64,000 nt of DNA from Dysgonomonas sp. ZJ279. Lineage in GTDB: Bacteria > Bacteroidota > Bacteroidia > Bacteroidales > Dysgonomonadaceae. Positions 28,470 to 36,397 of the stretch are shown piece after piece. The notes under the pieces are model-generated. The model had not been told where the DNA came from and did no database searches. It saw nothing but the letters and a program-made list of their open reading frames with translations. Each line of letters opens with the position of its first letter. Position 1 is the stretch's first letter. The stretch is taken from the NCBI RefSeq assembly GCF_011039205.1, contig NZ_JAAKEL010000012.1, forward strand, positions 34,771 through 98,770, in the 5' to 3' direction. The position numbers and the translations under genes were made by a program.

Positions 28470-29801
28470 ATGGGAGAATTAAAAGCTATTGCAACAAATG
28501 AATATAGTACCTATGAGACTGAAATCTCAGTAGTTTCGCGTAGTATAAAAGATGCCTACTGGGAAGATTCCGAAGGCAAAAAAACAAACGGAGCTGATCT
28601 GGAAGAAACAGTTTATTTCATTATCAAAACGGAAGGTTTTAGTAATGGGAACAAAATCAAGCTGCAATTGATGGAATCTGATGCTCCAGCTTGGTCTGAT
28701 ACAGAATTTGCCGGAAAGGAGATTAAAATAGACGCTATTGTACAGAATAATCAAGCAAAGGTAGAGCTATATCTTGATGAGTCTTGGGCTCAAATGATAA
28801 AAGATGATAATGGGGAAACAATTGAGCTTTATTGGGAAGCAACTTTCGAACAAAAGGTAAGTTTCGGCTTTGTCGAGTTTTCCTATGATCAAAAAACTGA
28901 TCTTTGCTATAGTATGACAGAATATCTTCGAGTAGGTTATTCGCAAAGAAAACTATATATCAGACCGTCTCAGATAGATGACAAATTTCCTGAGCTATAC
29001 TCATCAATAGGAGAACAAATTGTACTTGTTGTCAGTATTGGAAAAAGTGATGTAATCGATAGTATTGAGAGCAGTACTAAAAACATGGCTCATCAATATT
29101 CCATAGCTAAGATTAGCCATGGGTATATGGTTGCCAAAAATGGAACGGTATTTGGACCTGAGACTACAAGAGGGGGATTGAGGCAGGTACACAAAGTTGA
29201 GTTTTATAATAGTGATGGACGATTTGTAAGTGCAGAGCAAGGATATGATTTCAGTTCCAGAAGAAAAAATGGACAAATGACTAGTACTAGGGGCGTCAAT
29301 CAGTACGAATATCATTATAATAGTGAGATTGGATGCAAAGTTAAGATATTGGGTACATTAAGAAAAGTAGGAATGGTATGGGATGTTTTCGATATATTTA
29401 GATTTGCAACGAATCCATCAAATGATTCAGCTCTTCCCATCCCGGCTATTCCCGGAGCTAACCTGATTGGTATGATCGCCCACGACAAGTTCCAAGAGTT
29501 TGAGACAGATTATGAGACTAGTTTAGACAAACATCAACGAAAACTCTTAAGTGAAACAAAACCAAAGGGGATGGATGCTGTTAAAAGATTAATATGGGGG
29601 AATGAGGCTGGGTATGCAGTGTTGGATATATCATCGGAAATGGCTTCAGATATAATTCATGGTAAGTTTAAAACTTTTGAAGATATTGAAAATAAGTCTT
29701 ATAATATAAAAAAAACAGATGTAGCGATTCTATTTCGAAGGATGAAACATCCAATCAGCGAAAAAGATATTGTGATTATTGAAACATTTTTCATGAAGTA
29801 A
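28470..29801 (+). CDS. Candidate T6SS effector, 443 residues, unknown activity
   Basis: Residues about 15-115 form an Ig-like beta-sandwich (KDAYWEDSEGKK, FSNGNKIKLQLMES), similar in pattern to that of the PAAR-like protein and of the M15 effector at 34880. A second beta region follows. The C-terminal 180 residues (MVWDVFDIFRFATNPS, AIPGANLIGMIAHDKF, AVKRLIWGNEAGYAVLDISSEMASDIIHGKF, IETFFMK) are unrecognised; the Gly/Ala-rich hydrophobic stretch near residues 310-335 could insert into membranes. The next genes encode lipoproteins, so the target is probably in the periplasm or envelope. Four in-frame or near-in-frame copies of its 3' end and one 8-codon tip recur between those lipoprotein genes. 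Confidence 0.65.
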   Translation: MGELKAIATNEYSTYETEISVVSRSIKDAYWEDSEGKKTNGADLEETVYFIIKTEGFSNGNKIKLQLMESDAPAWSDTEFAGKEIKIDAIVQNNQAKVELYLDESWAQMIKDDNGETIELYWEATFEQKVSFGFVEFSYDQKTDLCYSMTEYLRVGYSQRKLYIRPSQIDDKFPELYSSIGEQIVLVVSIGKSDVIDSIESSTKNMAHQYSIAKISHGYMVAKNGTVFGPETTRGGLRQVHKVEFYNSDGRFVSAEQGYDFSSRRKNGQMTSTRGVNQYEYHYNSEIGCKVKILGTLRKVGMVWDVFDIFRFATNPSNDSALPIPAIPGANLIGMIAHDKFQEFETDYETSLDKHQRKLLSETKPKGMDAVKRLIWGNEAGYAVLDISSEMASDIIHGKFKTFEDIENKSYNIKKTDVAILFRRMKHPISEKDIVIIETFFMK

Positions 29802-29812
29802 TTTGATATAAT

Positions 29813-30445
29813 ATGAAATATATTTTACATACTATTTTATTAATCAGCTTTATAAGTTGTGCACAAAAGCCAATAAGAAACTCTTATTCTATAAAACAGA
29901 TAAGCTCAGATTATCCTGTTATTATTAGAGCGGATATTTATGATAATCAAGTTTTTAGAATTCAATTTCCGTTGGTATTCGAATATACTAAAAGTCCCCT
30001 AGATAAAGGACGAATTACAAGTATAAATTATTATTATAGCAAAGACCATGGAAAATCGTATTTAGATGAAATATCTAGTAATTGGTTATCTAGAATATGG
30101 ATTTATCAAATCATTGATGATAAATTAGTAGATAAAAGACTTGGAGCTAGTGAAGAGATATCTCAAACAGAAAAGTTTTTCCCAATAGAAATACTTGGAT
30201 ACACTTCACATTTAGTTGATACAACTAAAAAGACTCAAGATATTTTAAGACCTTATCTAGAACAGATAAAAGCTCGTGGTGTAACTCAGGGTAAGGATAC
30301 TTTATCTATCGGCACATTTAATGAATTTAAAAAAATGCATCCAGAGTTAACGAAAATCCTCTTGGAAGGTGATAGTATTAGTTTTAATATATTTAACAAT
30401 GAGAATCAAATGGATACGCTTATTGTTCTACCAATAAGGTATTGA
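29813..30445 (+). CDS. Candidate immunity lipoprotein 1 of a tandem array
   Basis: A 210-residue lipoprotein (lipobox FISCAQK, Cys near residue 17). Core pattern: IKQISSDYPVIIRADI, FRIQFPLVFEY, a Tyr-rich INYYYSKDHGKSY turn and the C-terminal motif DTLSIGTFNEFKKMHPELTK. It follows the candidate effector by 11 bases and is therefore its likely cognate immunity protein, acting in the periplasm. The four intact copies downstream share the same architecture. The last 45 residues are the most conserved part of the family. Confidence 0.65.
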   Translation: MKYILHTILLISFISCAQKPIRNSYSIKQISSDYPVIIRADIYDNQVFRIQFPLVFEYTKSPLDKGRITSINYYYSKDHGKSYLDEISSNWLSRIWIYQIIDDKLVDKRLGASEEISQTEKFFPIEILGYTSHLVDTTKKTQDILRPYLEQIKARGVTQGKDTLSIGTFNEFKKMHPELTKILLEGDSISFNIFNNENQMDTLIVLPIRY

Positions 30446-30563
30446 TATCGAAAATTTAGATCGTAAAGATAAAAAGAGTGTACATATGTTCTATAGAAGA
30501 AGAACAACACATCCTATAAGTGGATTTGATATAGTTGTAATAGAAACCTTTTTTATCAAATGA
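30444..30563 (+). pseudogene. Effector 3' tip remnant, unit 2 (40 codons)
   Basis: An uninterrupted frame of 39 sense codons plus stop, beginning inside the stop of immunity 1 (DIENLDRKDKK) and ending HPISGFDIVVIETFFIK. It matches the last 39 residues of the 443-residue effector (DIENKSYNIKK...HPISEKDIVIIETFFMK). There is no start codon for a full protein, so it is a relic of a former effector gene. Confidence 0.8.
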
Positions 30564-30567
30564 AAGT

Positions 30568-31209
30568 ATGAGAACAAAAATAATAATATTAATTCTAGGC
30601 AGTTTACTCTTATCTTGCAGTTCGTCAAAACCTATTCAGGAAACCGTTAAGATAGAACAGGTAGAAACAGACCTACCGATCATTATCAGAGGCGATACGG
30701 CTAACAACAGAGTGTTTAATATCCAATTCCCATTTTCTTTTAAGGCAAACAACTATTCACATAAAACAGTGTATATTAATTATATACATTACTATTTTTG
30801 CAACGATTACGGAAAAACATATTTGGGTGAATATGGCGCAGGATGGTTGGCTAATTTCTTTGTCTATCAATACAAAAAAGATGGAAATTTGATTTTACAA
30901 AGTGCCCCTTTGAAAATGGGAATAAATAAATCTCAGCATCTAGAGTTTATTGTAGAACCAAGCTATGACATTGATACAACAACAAAAACTCAAGTAGCTC
31001 TGAGACCTTATATAGAACAGATGAAAGTGTTAAGAGTGAAAAAAATAGCAATAGGAACCTATAAGGAATTCAGAGAAAAACATCCGGAACTCGCTGAAAC
31101 ACTTTTAAAAGGAGACAGCGTTAGTTTTGTAATTTTCAAAGATTTGGATAAGAATAATGCATACGATGAAAGTAATAGTGTACTTATTTCTCAACCAATT
31201 AAATATTGA
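30568..31209 (+). CDS. Candidate immunity lipoprotein 2
   Basis: A 213-residue paralogue with lipobox LLLSCSSSK. It retains EQVETDLPIIIRGDT, FNIQFPFSF and the C-terminal EFREKHPELAETLLKGDSVSF. It carries an extra short segment (LDKNNAYDESNSV) before the terminal QPIKY. It differs enough from copy 1 to suggest immunity to a variant toxin, not a recent duplication. The start lies four bases after the upstream tip remnant. Confidence 0.6.
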   Translation: MRTKIIILILGSLLLSCSSSKPIQETVKIEQVETDLPIIIRGDTANNRVFNIQFPFSFKANNYSHKTVYINYIHYYFCNDYGKTYLGEYGAGWLANFFVYQYKKDGNLILQSAPLKMGINKSQHLEFIVEPSYDIDTTTKTQVALRPYIEQMKVLRVKKIAIGTYKEFREKHPELAETLLKGDSVSFVIFKDLDKNNAYDESNSVLISQPIKY

Positions 31210-31228
31210 AACATTCTTTATAAAGTAG
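31205..31228 (+). pseudogene. Minimal effector tip remnant, unit 3 (8 codons)
   Basis: ATTGAAACATTCTTTATAAA begins seven codons plus TAG that encode IETFFIK, the exact end of the effector family. It overlaps the stop of immunity 2 and ends two bases before immunity 3. On its own it could be chance, but it occupies the same junction as the longer tips. Confidence 0.55.
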
Positions 31229-31230
31229 AT

Positions 31231-31857
31231 ATGAAAATAAAATTAATAATATTCTCTTTTTCACTTGGAATTCTGTTATCATGTAGTTCGCCAAGATCTG
31301 CTAAAAACTCAATTCAAATAGAACAAATTGAAACGAATATACCAGTTATCATTTTGGGAGATACTGTCAACAATAAAATTTTAAGATGTCGAATTCCATT
31401 AGCTTTTAAGGCAACTAATTCGTCATCTAGATCAAAGTATATACAATATATACATTATTATTATAATGAAAATTACGGGAAAATTTATTTGGATAAATAT
31501 GCAGGAGGATGGAAAGGTTCATTCAGAGTGTCTCAATTTATCAATAATGAATTGAAAATATCAGATTCTGGTCGACTAATAGAAAAAGAAATAAATAATT
31601 TATTATCTCAAGAATTTATTATTGAACCATCGTACGATATTGATACCTGTAAAAAAGAGCAAATTACTTTAAATGCATATGTGCAAAGAATGAAAGATTT
31701 GGGAACAAATACTTTACAAATATATACATTCAAAGAGTTCAAAGAGAAGAATCCTTTATTAATAAGAACTCTTTTAGAAGGGGACAGTATTAGTTTTAAT
31801 ATATTTAACAATGAGAATAAATCAGATACACTTATTGTTCTGCCAATAAAATATTAA
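31231..31857 (+). CDS. Candidate immunity lipoprotein 3
   Basis: A 208-residue paralogue with lipobox LLSCSSPR. It shares EQIETNIPVIILGDT, IQYIHYYYNENYGKIY and the tail LLEGDSISFNIFNNEN with copies 1 and 2. The middle region (FRVSQFINNELKISDSGRL) is copy-specific. A 324-base stretch follows that holds the longest effector tip remnant. Confidence 0.6.
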   Translation: MKIKLIIFSFSLGILLSCSSPRSAKNSIQIEQIETNIPVIILGDTVNNKILRCRIPLAFKATNSSSRSKYIQYIHYYYNENYGKIYLDKYAGGWKGSFRVSQFINNELKISDSGRLIEKEINNLLSQEFIIEPSYDIDTCKKEQITLNAYVQRMKDLGTNTLQIYTFKEFKEKNPLLIRTLLEGDSISFNIFNNENKSDTLIVLPIKY

Positions 31858-31867
31858 TTGTAAAAGG

Positions 31868-32185
31868 AGTTCAGACAGTTTCATACAGATTATGAAACTA
31901 GTCTAAAAACATCAACTAAAACTCTTAAGTGAAACAAAGCCAAAGGGGATAGATGCTGTTAAAAGATTAATATGGGGTAATAAGGCAGGGTATGCTACAT
32001 TAGATATATCACAAGAAATAGCTTCTGATATAATTCATGGTAAGTTTAAAAGTATAGAAGATATTGAAAAGGATGCTCGAAATACTTATGAACAAGATAT
32101 TACAATATTTTATAGACGGACAAAACACCCTATTAGTAAAGTAAATATAGTAGTTATTGAAACCTTTTTTATAAATAGAGTATGA
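31868..32185 (+). pseudogene. Effector 3' tip remnant, unit 4 (about 105 codons)
   Basis: DNA similarity to the effector gene begins near 29495 (FQEFETDYETSLDK) and continues to the stop. A small deletion near 31905 breaks the frame; after that LLSETKPKGIDAVKRLIWGN, ISQEIASDIIHGKF and HPISKVNIVVIETFF read openly. The final TGA overlaps the ATG of immunity 4. This is the longest relic and the best evidence that full effector genes once preceded each immunity gene. Confidence 0.85.
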
Positions 32186-32811
32186 GAATAAAAATAAGTA
32201 TTTTAGTTATAGTTAGTTTATTTCTTTCCTGTAATTCATCAAAATCTAAATTAGAAGGAGTGCAGATACAGCAAATAAATTCTGATTATCCTGTAATAGT
32301 TCGAGTCGATATGACAAATAATAAAATTTTCAGAATTGAATTTCCTTTCGAATTTGAATTTACTAATCTATCTAAGATAAAAAGAAGGATAAGTGCCGTT
32401 GATTATTTTTATAATAAAAATAATCAACGCAATACAGATGGCAGTTGGAATTCTAGCATTTGGGTATACCAAATCAACAATGAAAATTTAATCGACAGAG
32501 GAGTTGGTGGTAGTTCTAGCGATATACCTTCGATATGTGACCCTAATTCTCAAAGAATTCTCGTTTATCCTTCACATCTCATAGATACAACACAAACAAC
32601 ACAAGAAATATTAAGGTCATATCTTAAACAAATAAAGGCGCGTGGTATAACCCAGGAAAAAGATACATTATCCATCGGCACATTTAATGAATTTAAAAAA
32701 ATGCATCCAGAGTTAACGAAAATCCTCTTGGAAGGTGACAGTATTAGTTTTAATATATCTAACAATGAAAATCAAATGGATACACTTATTGTTCTACCGA
32801 TAAGGTATTGA
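32182..32811 (+). CDS. Candidate immunity lipoprotein 4
   Basis: A 209-residue paralogue with lipobox LFLSCNSSK. It has QQINSDYPVIVRVDM, FRIEFPFEFEF and a C-terminal 55 residues nearly identical to copy 1 (ITQEKDTLSIGTFNEFKKMH). The mosaic pattern, with a distinct middle and a shared end, hints at recombination between copies. Its start overlaps the stop of the upstream tip remnant. Confidence 0.6.
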   Translation: MRIKISILVIVSLFLSCNSSKSKLEGVQIQQINSDYPVIVRVDMTNNKIFRIEFPFEFEFTNLSKIKRRISAVDYFYNKNNQRNTDGSWNSSIWVYQINNENLIDRGVGGSSSDIPSICDPNSQRILVYPSHLIDTTQTTQEILRSYLKQIKARGITQEKDTLSIGTFNEFKKMHPELTKILLEGDSISFNISNNENQMDTLIVLPIRY

Positions 32812-32929
32812 TATCGAAAACTTAGATAATAAAGATAAAAAGAGGGTACATATGTTATATAAAACAACACATCCTATAAATAGATTTGATATAGTTGTAA
32901 TAAAAATCTTTTTTACAAATAGAGTATGA
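32810..32929 (+). pseudogene. Effector 3' tip remnant, unit 5 (40 codons)
   Basis: An open frame of 39 codons plus stop, starting in the stop of immunity 4 (DIENLDNKDKK) and ending DIVVIKIFFTNRV. It has the same length and boundary as the unit 2 remnant. The final TGA overlaps the ATG of immunity 5. Confidence 0.8.
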
Positions 32930-33552
32930 GAATAAAAATAATAATATTAGTTCTAGGCAGTTTACTCTTATCTTGTAGTTCGTCAAAACCTATTCAAGAA
33001 GTAATATCAATAAAGCAAATTGAAACTGATTACCCAGTAATAATTAGAGGAGATATAGATAAAAATGAGATCTTCAGTATTAATTTTCATTTCGCATTTA
33101 AATATAAGAATGAATCATCAATAAAGAGAAAAATAAGCATAATCGATTATTATTACTGTAAAGATCATGGGAAATCATATACTAATGCTTTTGGTGGCTG
33201 GGGAGGGATAAAAATGTATGAACATAAAAATGATAGCTTAATAAGGATTGATTCATATTATAAAAATAAGCCTATAAATTTTTCTGAGGATCAAGAATTT
33301 GTTGTGTATACGAGTCATGAAGTAGATACAGCGTTGATTTTTCAATCTGAATTACGACCTTATCTGGAACAAATCAAAGCGCGTGGCACAACTCACGGAA
33401 AAGATACTTTATCCATTGGCACATTTAATGAATTTAAGAAAAAACATCCCAAATTGACTAAGATTCTTCTAGGGGGTGACAGCATCGATTTCAGAATTCT
33501 GAATTCAGAGAATCAAATGGATACGCTTATTGTTCTACCGATAAGGTATTGA
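32926..33552 (+). CDS. Candidate immunity lipoprotein 5
   Basis: A 208-residue paralogue with lipobox LLLSCSSSK. Its first 60 bases are almost identical to copy 2 (GSLLLSCSSSKPIQE), while its end resembles copies 1 and 4 (KDTLSIGTFNEFKKKHPKLTK). The middle (WGGIKMYEHKNDSL) is unique. Such mosaicism fits exchange between array members. Confidence 0.6.
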   Translation: MRIKIIILVLGSLLLSCSSSKPIQEVISIKQIETDYPVIIRGDIDKNEIFSINFHFAFKYKNESSIKRKISIIDYYYCKDHGKSYTNAFGGWGGIKMYEHKNDSLIRIDSYYKNKPINFSEDQEFVVYTSHEVDTALIFQSELRPYLEQIKARGTTHGKDTLSIGTFNEFKKKHPKLTKILLGGDSIDFRILNSENQMDTLIVLPIRY

Positions 33553-33668
33553 TATCGAAAACTTAGATTAGTAAAGATAAAAAGAGGGTACATATGTTAT
33601 ATAGAACAACAACACATCCTATAAATAGATTTAATATAGTTGTAATAGAAACCTTTTTTATAAAGTAA
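33551..33668 (+). pseudogene. Effector 3' tip remnant, unit 6 (frameshifted)
   Basis: Starts in the stop of immunity 5 as DIENLD, then an early TAG and a one-base insertion shift the frame. The later part still encodes VHMLYRTTTHPINRFNIVV and ETFFIK before TAA. It is the most decayed of the three 40-codon relics. Confidence 0.75.
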
Positions 33669-33679
33669 TTTTCTATAAT

Positions 33680-33950
33680 ATGAAATATATTTTACATCTA
33701 TTTTATTAAGTACTTGCTAAGATATAATTATTACAATTCTACAAGTGTTTGAGCTAAAACAAGATATTTCCATAATGATATCATCGATAAATATTATATC
33801 ACAGAAAAAGCAAAATTTATATCAACAAGAATATACAATAATGGAGCTATATATAAAACTGGATAATTAATTGAATTTGAATGAATCCCACGATAATATC
33901 TGTTTGAAAATATTTATTTTAAGATGTTGATAAACGAAAAACGAATTATA
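33680..33950 (+). pseudogene. Decayed sixth immunity lipoprotein copy
   Basis: The junction and start (TATAATATGAAATATATTTT) match the start of immunity 1, but a one-base deletion at about 33700 produces MKYILHLFY followed by a stop. Weak similarity to the family middle persists further on (KFISTRIYNNGAIYKTG). The right boundary is approximate. It accounts for most of the 410-base gap before the DUF4123 gene. Confidence 0.55.
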
Positions 33951-33962
33951 ATATAGGTTAAT

Positions 33963-34565
33963 ATGAGTGATTGGATATTGCCCGAAGTAAAAAAAGAAAT
34001 CGAAGCTATAAATAAGCAACGAACTCTAAAAGAACAAGAAATAACACAAGAACAATTTCTCAAGGAGAACTTGCAGCCAAACTATGTTCTCATAGATGCG
34101 GCCTTATGGAAAGAAGATATAGAAATCATATTTGATAAAGTTTCATACCGATCTTTATTCAGAGGTTCTGTTGGGGAAGAACTTTGGAGTGTAGCACCAT
34201 ATCTGGTTGATATTACTTCAAATGATGGGCTTGCTGAAAGAATAAAAGAAAAAGACCCAATTGAAAGGAGAGTTACATGGTTATCATCTTCAGCAAATAT
34301 TGATGATTTACGAAAACATTTGCGTCGTTTTCTCAGAATGAAACAAGAAAATGGCTCTTTTATTTATTTTAGGTTCTACGATCCGTTTGTTCTGAATTAT
34401 ATTCTCCCTAACCTTGTGCAGGATCAGCTAACAGTTTTTTTTGTAAATATCGATTATATAATAACAGAAGACATAAGGATTGGAGAAAGAAGAATTTCTT
34501 ATCTATCAGATGAAAATGAATTACAAACTAAATACGAAGCTGTAGATTATGTGGACAATAAGTAA
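33963..34565 (+). CDS. DUF4123-type T6SS effector adaptor
   Basis: A 200-residue cytoplasmic protein. The pattern YVLIDAALWKEDIEIIF...YRSLFRG, EELWSVAPYLVDI and FRFYDPFVLNYILP is that of DUF4123, a family of chaperone/adaptors that load effectors on to VgrG. It stands before a small helical protein and the M15-type effector, which it probably loads. The next gene overlaps by 17 bases. Confidence 0.8.
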   Translation: MSDWILPEVKKEIEAINKQRTLKEQEITQEQFLKENLQPNYVLIDAALWKEDIEIIFDKVSYRSLFRGSVGEELWSVAPYLVDITSNDGLAERIKEKDPIERRVTWLSSSANIDDLRKHLRRFLRMKQENGSFIYFRFYDPFVLNYILPNLVQDQLTVFFVNIDYIITEDIRIGERRISYLSDENELQTKYEAVDYVDNK

Positions 34566-34890
34566 TAAGCAAATGAGCGCAATATCAGATTCTATGAGAA
34601 AAGAATTTGAGAAAAGAGCGTTATATATATTATTAAAGAGTAATGTAAAAGAACTGTCAGTGGAGCAAGGTCTTGAGGTGATCCATCAACAGACAGATAA
34701 AATAATCGAGTATGAAATCCAAAATGAAGATCTAGCAATTCAATTCTTGGAACTTAGTTTTCGATATCCAATTTTACAGGCTAATCCATTGGGTAGATCT
34801 ATAGACAATATTTTGAGAGAGACAGAAGATGAATTTGAGAAAATAGAAGTACTCGCTAACCTTTTAAATCAAGAAAATTATGTCAGCTAA
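34549..34890 (+). CDS. Small helical partner of the DUF4123 adaptor
   Basis: A 113-residue, all-helical, acidic protein (SMRKEFEKRALYILLK, VEQGLEVIHQQTDKIIEYEI). It overlaps both the adaptor upstream (17 bases) and the effector downstream (11 bases), so translation is coupled. It probably assists effector loading or folding. ATG codons inside the frame at 34573 and 34594 are possible later starts. Confidence 0.55.
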   Translation: MWTISNKQMSAISDSMRKEFEKRALYILLKSNVKELSVEQGLEVIHQQTDKIIEYEIQNEDLAIQFLELSFRYPILQANPLGRSIDNILRETEDEFEKIEVLANLLNQENYVS

Positions 34891-36394
34891 TTTTAATCCC
34901 ATATTAACTTGCGAACAAATCGCATTAGTAGACGCAGATATTGTTACGCCTACTCCTCCAGCAGAGCCTAGTATTATTAGTGCTGTATGGAAAAATACTG
35001 CAAAAGACAAAGAACTCTCATTTGCAGGTGTTGAAGTAATTGTCTGCATAGAGATCAAAACAACTGATTTTACCAATGGAGAAAAGGTAACCATCGAGAT
35101 AAAAGAAGATAAAAAAGATGCGGAGGTTTTAAAATCGTTAGAAGTTGAAACAAACATAAATGAAGCTATTACAGATACTGAAGGAGATAATGCAATAACA
35201 ATTGATAAAGATTGGATTAATAAGAAACTTGTGATAAACGTAACATCTGACAAGACTGAGCTTTTTAAGGGTAAAACTATCCAAATAGGTTGCTGTAGTG
35301 AATGTGTAGAGATAGATAATAATGGTGATTTTATAGAAGAATTACATGTAAGGCTTTGTGGGTTTGGTGGTATACAGCCACTGAGAGTGGCTGGAAACAT
35401 TCTAGAGAAAGCTGTTAAACAGTTTCAAAAGGATTATATGAAAGTAGCAGAAACAGGTCTCATTTGCAAGCACCTTTTGATATCTTTAGATGAATTCATG
35501 GATAAATATTTAATTCCATTCGAACAATTGAAATGCACTTGTGATAGCAGTAGCTCTGAAATATTGAATCACATTACAGGAAATAATGAAACTGGTTCTT
35601 GCAGCGGTTTTGGAAATATCGATGACCAGAAAAATAATACAATTTTAACTAGAAAAGAAGAAGCACCAACAAAAGGTACAGAAAAGAACGATGCAGGCAA
35701 AGATGTAGAAGTTTTTAAAGATACTACACACACTATCGAAAATGGATATAGTACATATGTATTAGCTTACGATAAAAATGGGACATCGAAAACAAATAGA
35801 GAGTGGCTCAAAGTAGATAATAATAGAAAAATTACAACTAAAAAATATATAACAAAATTAAAATATTCCGTTTCTGCTGGATCTAAAAGCTGTTATGAAT
35901 ATCCTGGTATGCATAGGTCTCTTATGTGGGTTTACAAAGCAATTGCATTTTATTTAGAAAAAGAGTACGGAGACACTACTACTAAATACACAATTAATAA
36001 AATTAATTCCGCTTACAGGTGTCGGTATCAACAAACATTTCAGAATGCATCAACTGGTTTAACTTTTAATCATATGGGAACAGCCTTAGATATTCATTTT
36101 AATAAAAACGGAACTAGAACAACAGATCATCCTAAAGAAATGGACAAACTACGAGATGAGATCTGTGTGAAATATATAGGGGCACATTCTGGCTGGGCGG
36201 CAAATAAACTTGGACTAGAGTTAGCTAAACATGGTGCCAAATCATGGATCCACATTGATGTAAGAGAATTTAATAATATATATAAAGCAGATAAGTTCTT
36301 CAAAACGACGCTCGATGATATCAATGGAGACAAACTATGTGATGCAATAAAAACTATAGATAATGGTAAATTCAAAAAAATAATAGAATCATAA
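34880..36394 (+). CDS. Candidate T6SS effector with C-terminal M15-like peptidase domain
   Basis: A 504-residue candidate peptidoglycan hydrolase. Residues about 25-140 form an Ig-like sandwich (IISAVWKNTAK, TTDFTNGEKVTIEI). Residues about 155-215 resemble a peptidoglycan-binding module (LHVRLCGFGGIQPL, AVKQFQKDYM). The C-terminal domain (about 330-490) carries FNHMGTALDIHF (His398, Asp404) and WIHIDVREF (His458), the expected zinc ligands of M15 peptidases, which cut cell-wall peptides. The His-to-Asp spacing is one residue shorter than the usual HxxGxAxD. There is no signal peptide, as expected for T6SS cargo. Immunity candidates follow. Confidence 0.75.
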   Translation: MSANFNPILTCEQIALVDADIVTPTPPAEPSIISAVWKNTAKDKELSFAGVEVIVCIEIKTTDFTNGEKVTIEIKEDKKDAEVLKSLEVETNINEAITDTEGDNAITIDKDWINKKLVINVTSDKTELFKGKTIQIGCCSECVEIDNNGDFIEELHVRLCGFGGIQPLRVAGNILEKAVKQFQKDYMKVAETGLICKHLLISLDEFMDKYLIPFEQLKCTCDSSSSEILNHITGNNETGSCSGFGNIDDQKNNTILTRKEEAPTKGTEKNDAGKDVEVFKDTTHTIENGYSTYVLAYDKNGTSKTNREWLKVDNNRKITTKKYITKLKYSVSAGSKSCYEYPGMHRSLMWVYKAIAFYLEKEYGDTTTKYTINKINSAYRCRYQQTFQNASTGLTFNHMGTALDIHFNKNGTRTTDHPKEMDKLRDEICVKYIGAHSGWAANKLGLELAKHGAKSWIHIDVREFNNIYKADKFFKTTLDDINGDKLCDAIKTIDNGKFKKIIES

Positions 36395-36397
36395 GTT

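Noticed and set aside
34864..35400. A - strand frame of 178 residues opposite the M15 effector gene
   Set aside because: Ser/Ile/Leu-rich mirror of the Glu/Lys-rich coding strand; the + strand gene has clear domains and coupling to its neighbours.
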